This document shows, piece by piece, positions 58,301 to 64,000 of a DNA stretch of 64,000 nt; positions within the stretch are counted from its first letter, which is position 1; the number at the start of each line of letters is the position of its first letter. The notes under the pieces are model-generated. The model did not search any database, had not been told where the DNA came from, and worked only from the letters and a program-made list of their open reading frames with translations. Both the position numbers and the translations under genes were made by a program. Origin of the DNA: Meloidogyne chitwoodi (taxonomy: Eukaryota > Nematoda > Chromadorea > Rhabditida > Meloidogynidae); assembly GCA_015183035.1 (NCBI GenBank), contig JACZZP010000008.1, positions 744,001-808,000 on the forward strand, read 5' to 3'.

Positions 58301-61300
58301 GAAGAAACGAGAGCCGAAGGCCAGCGGTGATCCATCTATAGTGAAGAAACGAGGGCCGATGCCCGAGTGATCCATCTATAGTAAAGAAACGAGGGCCGAA
58401 GGCCCGAGTGATCCATCTGTATTGAAGAACCGAGGGCCGAAGGCCTGAAGTGATCCATCTGTATTAAAGAACCAAGGGCCAAAGGCCCGAGCTGATCCAT
58501 CTGTATTAAAAAACTGAGGGCCGAAGGCCTGAGCTTATCCATCTATAATGAAGAAACGAGAGCCGTGATCCATCTGTAATAAAGAAACGAGGGCCCAAGG
58601 CCCGAGGTGATCCATTTGTAAAACGAGGGCCGAAGGCCCGAGTGATCCATCAGTACTGAAGAAACTCGGGCGAAAGCCCGAGGTGAACCATCCTTACTGG
58701 CAATGAAACAGCCTAATAAAAAAATATTTAAAAATAATACGGGATTTAATTGAATAATAGGTAATCGAGTATGGAGAATTCAATGGACATGGTCATTTTG
58801 TTGCCCAAATTGAGTGTGGCACTGAAACGGCCAAATAAATTTAAAAAAGGCGTGTTTTCTTGGGGATAATGGGAAATCGACTATTATAAATGTGCGAGAC
58901 CCGAAGGCCCGGGGTGTAACATGCATGGGACCCCCACAGATTTAACATAAGCATTCTAAAATTCTAGCAGCGCGCGAAGCGCGCCCCAAAGCCCGTTAGG
59001 GCTTTTTAAAACACAAAAATAATTTTACCCAAAATTTTTTTAACTTTCCAACTTTTTTATGTTTCCCATGTAATCTTAACATCCCATGTACTGCACTACT
59101 GAGTAGTGCACGCTTCCACTGGTTAAATAAATAAAAAAAAACTTTTAGAAGAATTATTTGAAATTAATAAATTTCCATTAATAATAAATCCATTTTTTGG
59201 TTGTTCATTTTCAATTTTTTCATTATTATTATTATTTTTAATTTTATAACAACCAAAACATTTAAAAAAATAATTTCTTTAATTAAAAATAAAATTAATT
59301 TATTAATTTAAAAAACTTACAAAAAAACTTCTCTATATTCTTTATTAAAAATTAAATAAATAACACAATTAACTGAAGAATTAAAAACTACTAAAAAATT
59401 ACTTGCATCAGATAATAAATTTAATAAAAGTGGATCAGGTTCAAAAAAAGTTTCTATTAAATTGACAAGAAGAGATAAAGTATTACAACATAAAAACAAT
59501 ATTACAACCTTTTTTAAAAAATTAATTAAATTAAAATAAATATATTTAATAAAATATTTTTTAATAATTATTTTATTTATTCCCTTTTACTAAAATAGAC
59601 CAAATTCAAAGAAGAAATATATCCAGGGCCTAGTTTAAAAATTTATTATATATTCTAATTAAAATATTAATTTATTTAAATAAAATATATATTCTCTTTT
59701 TTAAAAATAAAAAATAAAAATAATATTTTAATTATTTACCATAATCATAGTAATTGTTTCATCAGAATTAGGACTAATATTATTATTAGATTCAACAGAA
59801 GGAGCACTTAAAAGTGGAGTAAATTTTGATTCATTATTTTTTTGATAAATAAAAGGTGAAGAATTTTTATTAATTAAATTATTATTTTGAATTGTTGGTG
59901 AAGAACATGAAGAAGAAATACTTAATTAATTTTAATTAATTTAAATATTTATTTAAATATTTACCTTTTCTTTATTTGTTTTTTATTATATTTTGTTGCA
60001 TCCACAGATTTACGAAAAATAATTAAAAGATTTAAAAATAATAAAATAAAAAAAGGAAATAAAGTCATTGCAAACATATACAAATAAACTTTAAAAAAAA
60101 TTAGTAAATTAATTTTAAATAAAAAAAAATTAAAATATTTTAAAATAAATGGAAAATATTTTTTTTTATTTTTAATTAAAAAATCATAATTTAAGCTTTA
60201 TTTAGAATTATTTAAATTTAATCATATGTTTTACTAGAATTTTAAGAAATTTATTTATTATTTAAAATTAATTAACTTCCAGCCGGATTCGAACCTGCTT
60301 CTCTTCCGGTTAATAAACAATAACACAACCCACTAAACTAAAAGTTATCTTTTTAAGTTTTATACATTATTAACTGTTAATTTATTAAATTAAAGTTAAT
60401 TTAATCTTTTTAATTGATATTTTTATTGAAATAAAATATTTTCCAATAAATATTTTATAATATTTTATATTATTATTATACCATTATAAATAGTATTAAT
60501 ATGATAAAATAAATATGTAGGACATATTTCAATAATCATTTCACCACTTCCATTATGAATACATTTTCTAAGATTAAATTGAGGAAATCGTAAAGAATTA
60601 TAAATTATTGAACAAATTATTATACTAATTATTATTTTTTTAGCTTTTTTAATTGTACAATGAAATTGTAATTTTTTACGCCAACAAACCTTTTTAAAAA
60701 AATTAAAATAATTTTTTTATTAATTTATTTTTAATTTAATTTAATTTAAATATATTTTTATTTTCTTTTTTTTTAATTTAATTATTAAAAAAACCAACAC
60801 AAACATAACAATCAAAAGCTGCTGCTACAGTAAAGTAAATAGAACAGGACTGTGCCATATAACCAAAAGGTAATGTATATACCTTTAATTTAATTTAAAT
60901 TATTTATTTATTTTTATTTTAAAAAAACTGTAGTATAAGGTGCTTGTACTAATTGTGGAATATAAGACCTTGCAGAATCAATCCAAAAAATAAATAATCC
61001 AGTTAAAACAACAAAAAAATCTGAGAAGGCCAAAAAAAGTAAATAAGTATTTGAAGAATTTTTCATACAAGGACGAGTAAAAACTTTAAATAAATTAAAA
61101 TAAATTAAAAAATAATTAAAAAACTAAAAATATTGAGCAAATTAGTAATAACTCCAAATACAGAAAGTGAAGGTAACATAACTATAATAACAATATAATT
61201 AAACCAAGCATATAAAGGGGAATAATCTTCATGTTGTAAATCAGAACAAATACCTAATAAAATAAATAAAAATATTAATCTATTTTAATTAATTAATTTA

Positions 61301-61718
61301 TTTATTTAAATAAAACTACAATGAGATAATTATAAAATTTAATTTTAAATATTTTTTAATAAAAAAAAAAGATTAAATTAATAATAAAAATTAATAAATT
61401 ATTTTAATAAAAAATTAATTATTAAAATAATTTTTAAAAAATTAATTAAAAATAATTATAAAAACAATTAAAAAAATAATTAAATTAAAAAAAAGAATTA
61501 CAATGACTAGAATTATATTCATTTTCATCTGTTGGTGGTATTGCCATAATACTTTTTAAATAAAAAATAAATTTAAAAATAAATATTTATTTATTTTATT
61601 TATTTTTAAGTAAAATGAGAAGGTCTTTAAATAAATAAAAAAGAAATAAAAAAAACCTTGGAAAGAAAGGAACAATTCCTTCAACTTCTAAAGTTGTCTT
61701 TACTACTACTTTTTCCAT
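55367..61718 (-). CDS. Peptide-type GPCR (FMRFamide receptor-like)
   Basis: About twelve exons on the minus strand. The likely start exon (61718-61657, MEKVVVKTTLEVEGIVPFFP) splices in phase to an exon with MAIPPTDENEYNSSHC. TM1 is YAWFNYIVIIVMLPSLSVFG with VITNLLNIF; TM2 is NTYLLFLAFSDFFVVLTGLF. After TM3 the usual DRY is DCY (AAAFDCYVCVGVCWRKKL). Later segments include YLYMFAMTLFPFLFLLFLNL. TM6-TM7 are VVILFLCCNTLSLLVNLIET and LVVFNSSVNCVIYLIF, with NSSVNCVIY for NPxxY. This layout fits nematode neuropeptide (FRPR-type) receptors. The tail exons (about 55905-55676 and 55634-55367) are joined across a 3.2-kb intron full of repeats, a junction supported only by phase. The ATG at 61547 is an alternative start. 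Confidence 0.72.
56160..57640. repeat. Repeat-rich insert within the GPCR intron
   Basis: GC-richer than its surroundings and distinct in words. The motif GGCACTGAA recurs at about 56570, 56690 and 56810, roughly 118 bases apart, and again near 58815. No protein domain was found in any frame. It forms one block with the minisatellite and the tail to 59130, probably a single large mobile insertion. Confidence 0.5.
57815..58695. repeat. 42-bp minisatellite array (about 20 units)
   Basis: The unit contains GATCCATCTGTATTAAAGAA then CGAGGGCCGAAGGCCTGAGGT and is repeated head to tail with point changes and small deletions. The inner GGCCTTCGGCC/GGCCGAAGGCC word is palindromic. Since 42 is divisible by three, long frames such as repeated MDHLRPSALASLIQ arise. 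These are very unlikely to be genes inside an intron. Confidence 0.88.
59095..59125 (+). mobile_element. Helitron-like 3' terminus
   Basis: A perfect hairpin TGCACTACT-G-AGTAGTGCA is followed by CGCTTCCA, then CTGG and a T. This matches the Helitron 3' rule: a short hairpin, then CTRR, inserted before T. The 5' end (TC after A) could not be located, so the extent of the element, possibly back to about 56150, is unknown. Confidence 0.45.
60278..60352 (-). tRNA. tRNA-like gene or pseudogene in a GPCR intron
   Basis: Minus strand: the acceptor halves AACTTTT and GGAAGTT pair fully if G-U pairs are allowed. A B box GGTTCGAATCC and an A-box-like TAGTTTAGTGGG are present. The T stem has one mismatch, and the anticodon arm is weak (GTTA/TAAC around TTGTTTAT). 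The best preserved of the three tRNA-like intron sequences, but function is doubtful and no amino acid is assigned. Confidence 0.4.
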
Positions 61719-64000
61719 TTTTCTGAAGAGAAGGCTAATTGGAAGAAAAAAAATAAAAAAGTTTTTTATGGAAATTTAAAATATTCTTTTTTTAGTAAAT
61801 AGTTTTACTCTTTAAATCACTTTTTTTAATATTTTTAAAAGAAAAAATATTTATTTTTAGGTAAAATAATAATATTGGTATTTCAATTTATTCTAAAAAA
61901 TATTTAAATTTAATTAAATTTGTGGTTATAAAATAGATTAAAATTAAAAAAAATAATAATTTAACTTTAAATTAATAAAATTAATTTATATAATTTTTTA
62001 AAAAATAAATTAAAATAAATTTAATAAAAATTTATTTTAATTTAAAAAAATATTTATATAATTTTTTAAAAAATAAATTAAAAAGTCACAAATTGTTAAA
62101 TAATTTAAAATATATTTTTAAGAATCGTGTGAAATAGAAGTAACAAATAAATATCAGATTGTTTGCTTTTTTAAAGATATTTTGGCTATAAATTTGCCAA
62201 AAAGTTTTTTTTTAATTTATTATACCCTTGGGATTAAAAAGAAAAAAATAAAGAATAATTTGGATAAAAGTTTTTTTTTAATGCTAACGGCTGTTTTTTA
62301 TGTCATTTTGACGCTTTAAAGTCAAAAGGTGAACAGATGAGATATTTATTTTGATGAAAAAAAATTAAAAAAATAAAAACAATCCCAGGGGGTAAAAAAC
62401 AAAAAAATAAGGAAGATAAATATTAAAGTACATAAATAATTTAAATTAAAATATTATTATTAAAATTATATTTTTTTAAATTTATTTTAAAAATTAAATA
62501 TTTATTTTTTTTCTAGTAAAGTATTTAATGAAAAATTAAAAAAAAGTTTTATTTAAAAAATAAAATTATTTTTATTTTTAAATAAATAAAAAATATTAAA
62601 AAAAATAAATAAAATATTTTAATTGCTAAAGGGCATCAATTAATACATTAGGGAGAATAAATATATTTAAAAGAATATATTCTAAATGGAATTTTTGAAT
62701 ATTTTTTATTTTAATTTTAAATATTTCTAAGAAAATAAATAAATAATTTTATTTTTTTAAATGTTAAAAATATTCCATTTGAATAATTTTTAACAAATAA
62801 AAATTATTAAAAATAATTTAAATTAACAAAATTGTTAAGAAAAAAATTTTTACGCTAATTTAAATTTACTAATAAAAAATTTAAATAATTAGGTGTAGAA
62901 ATATATTTATTTATAGGAAAAGAAAAAATTAAAATTTAAAAAATAAATATTTTTATTTTTTAATTTTAAAATATTAATTAAAATAAATTAAATATTTTTA
63001 AAATTTAATTTATTTTTTATTTTGTCAAAAAATAAATATTTATTTAACTCTCTTGATTTTACTAAATTTAATAATTTTTATTTATTCTTTTTTTATAAAA
63101 TATTTGTAGAAAAGGTGACGTTATAAACTTGATAAAATATTAAATTTACGATATTATTTAATATTTCCGGAAAAGAAAATTTCTTTTAAAAGATTTATAT
63201 GTTGAAAATATATAAAAAATAAATTAAATAAATAAATAAAATATTAAAAATTTAATTGTAAAATTATTAAAAAAAATAATTAAATTGACAGATCTTTTTT
63301 AAAAACATTTAAATTATTATATTTTTTCAAAAAATAACAATTCCTTCCTTCAAAATTAATATTTTATTTTTAAAAAATAAATAAATTGATTTTTAAAAAA
63401 AAACTTTTCTTTTCCTTCCTTTGTATAGGCCACACATTAATTCTTCTTTTTTTTAATATATTTATTTAATATCTTCAACTAAAAAACCGGACATTTTGTT
63501 TTATGTTGTGTCCATTCCTTCTTTCAAACAAACAAAGAAATCTTTTTTTAAATGTCCAGACTAGAAAATAAAGAAAAGAAAAAAATATTTTTATTTTGAT
63601 CTTCTCGAGTAAAAAACAACCAATTTATTATTGTGTGCTTCTTATTTTTTAAAATATTAATTATTGTTTTTTCTTTTCTCTCTACCTAATTAATACTTAA
63701 TTGTCTAATAATAATAATGTAAGTAGATTAATTTTAAAAATATATTTTTTTAATATTTTAAATATATTCTATTGGAGGTTAAATTTAATTAAAACAAATT
63801 TATATCATTCTAATGGTTCATAATTATTATTTTACAAAAATTCCCAAATGCCCTTGAAAATAAAAAACAGAGGGGAAGAGTAGGCTAACACTCATCTAGT
63901 CGAATAAAACAAAAAAACTTAGCTTTACTGAATAAGTTTAAATTAGAATATGTTAATTTAACATATTTCCTATCAGGTTATCTCCGTAAATATTCCTCCA
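61719..64000. other. AT-rich flank without a recognisable gene
   Basis: Low-complexity A/T DNA upstream of the second GPCR. No coding exons, RNA genes or delimited repeats were recognised. The last few hundred bases are slightly less AT-biased. Confidence 0.55.

Noticed and set aside
57648..58542. Long minus-strand frames with repeated MDHLRPSAL-type units as a repetitive protein gene
   Set aside because: They arise from a 42-bp tandem repeat that keeps frames open; frame changes occur between units and the array lies in a GPCR intron.
57815..58695. CRISPR-like array
   Set aside because: Units are contiguous tandem repeats without unique spacers, and the sequence is from a eukaryotic intron.

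Overview
The window looks like nuclear DNA of a plant-parasitic nematode of the root-knot type (Meloidogyne or a close relative). The DNA is extremely AT-rich and genes are split by short AT-rich introns with GT..AG ends. Proteins carry long Asn, Ser and Glu runs. The set includes a cuticle collagen, a DMSR-type peptide receptor, eukaryotic UDP-galactopyranose mutase, an SRF/UNC-120 MADS protein, a SPRY protein and a secreted phospholipase A2. The species cannot be fixed from sequence alone. All gene models were spliced by eye and have no transcript support. || Layout. 808-4022 (+): ten-exon DMSR-like GPCR. 4791-8210 (+): a very divergent UGT-like protein carrying a large coiled-coil insert. 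8578-9974 (-): cuticle collagen. 10498-20640: a recent inverted duplication. Each arm (about 3.2-3.6 kb) holds a copy of the GPCR 3' end, a six-exon orphan coiled-coil gene and a short F-box-like ORF. The 3.4-kb spacer holds a complete UDP-galactopyranose mutase gene (14118-17188, -). A diverged relative of the F-box-like gene sits just outside (21313-22139, +). 22711-24923 (+): secreted two-Kunitz protein. 27092-33793 (-): SRF/UNC-120, with palindromic elements in its introns. 38272-39191 (-): AT-hook protein, head to head with NDUFAF1 (39567-41036, +), which converges on a SLIRP-like mitochondrial RRM protein (41346-41927, -). 42487-43754 (-): SPRY protein. 44849-49395 (-): dynactin p150-like coiled-coil protein with no visible CAP-Gly domain. 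51079-52368 (-): hemopexin-like membrane-anchored protein. 54277-55039 (-): phospholipase A2. 55367-61718 (-): a second peptide-type GPCR, one intron of which holds about 3 kb of repeats, a 42-bp minisatellite and a Helitron-like 3' end. The remaining flanks are AT-rich and show no recognisable gene. || Mobile DNA. At least ten short inverted-repeat elements can be delimited, mostly in introns, and several have exact 8- or 9-bp target duplications. Some families with different termini share the internal core TTCGAAAGAGCTC. One insertion is present in one arm of the inverted duplication and absent from the other, which orders the events. || Function. The genes do not form one pathway. Shared themes are neuropeptide sensing (two GPCRs), surface and matrix biology (collagen, Galf synthesis, hemopexin, Kunitz and PLA2 secreted proteins) and mitochondrial function (NDUFAF1 and SLIRP in a convergent pair). 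The least explained material is the inverted duplication with its orphan gene and the UGT/coiled-coil chimera.
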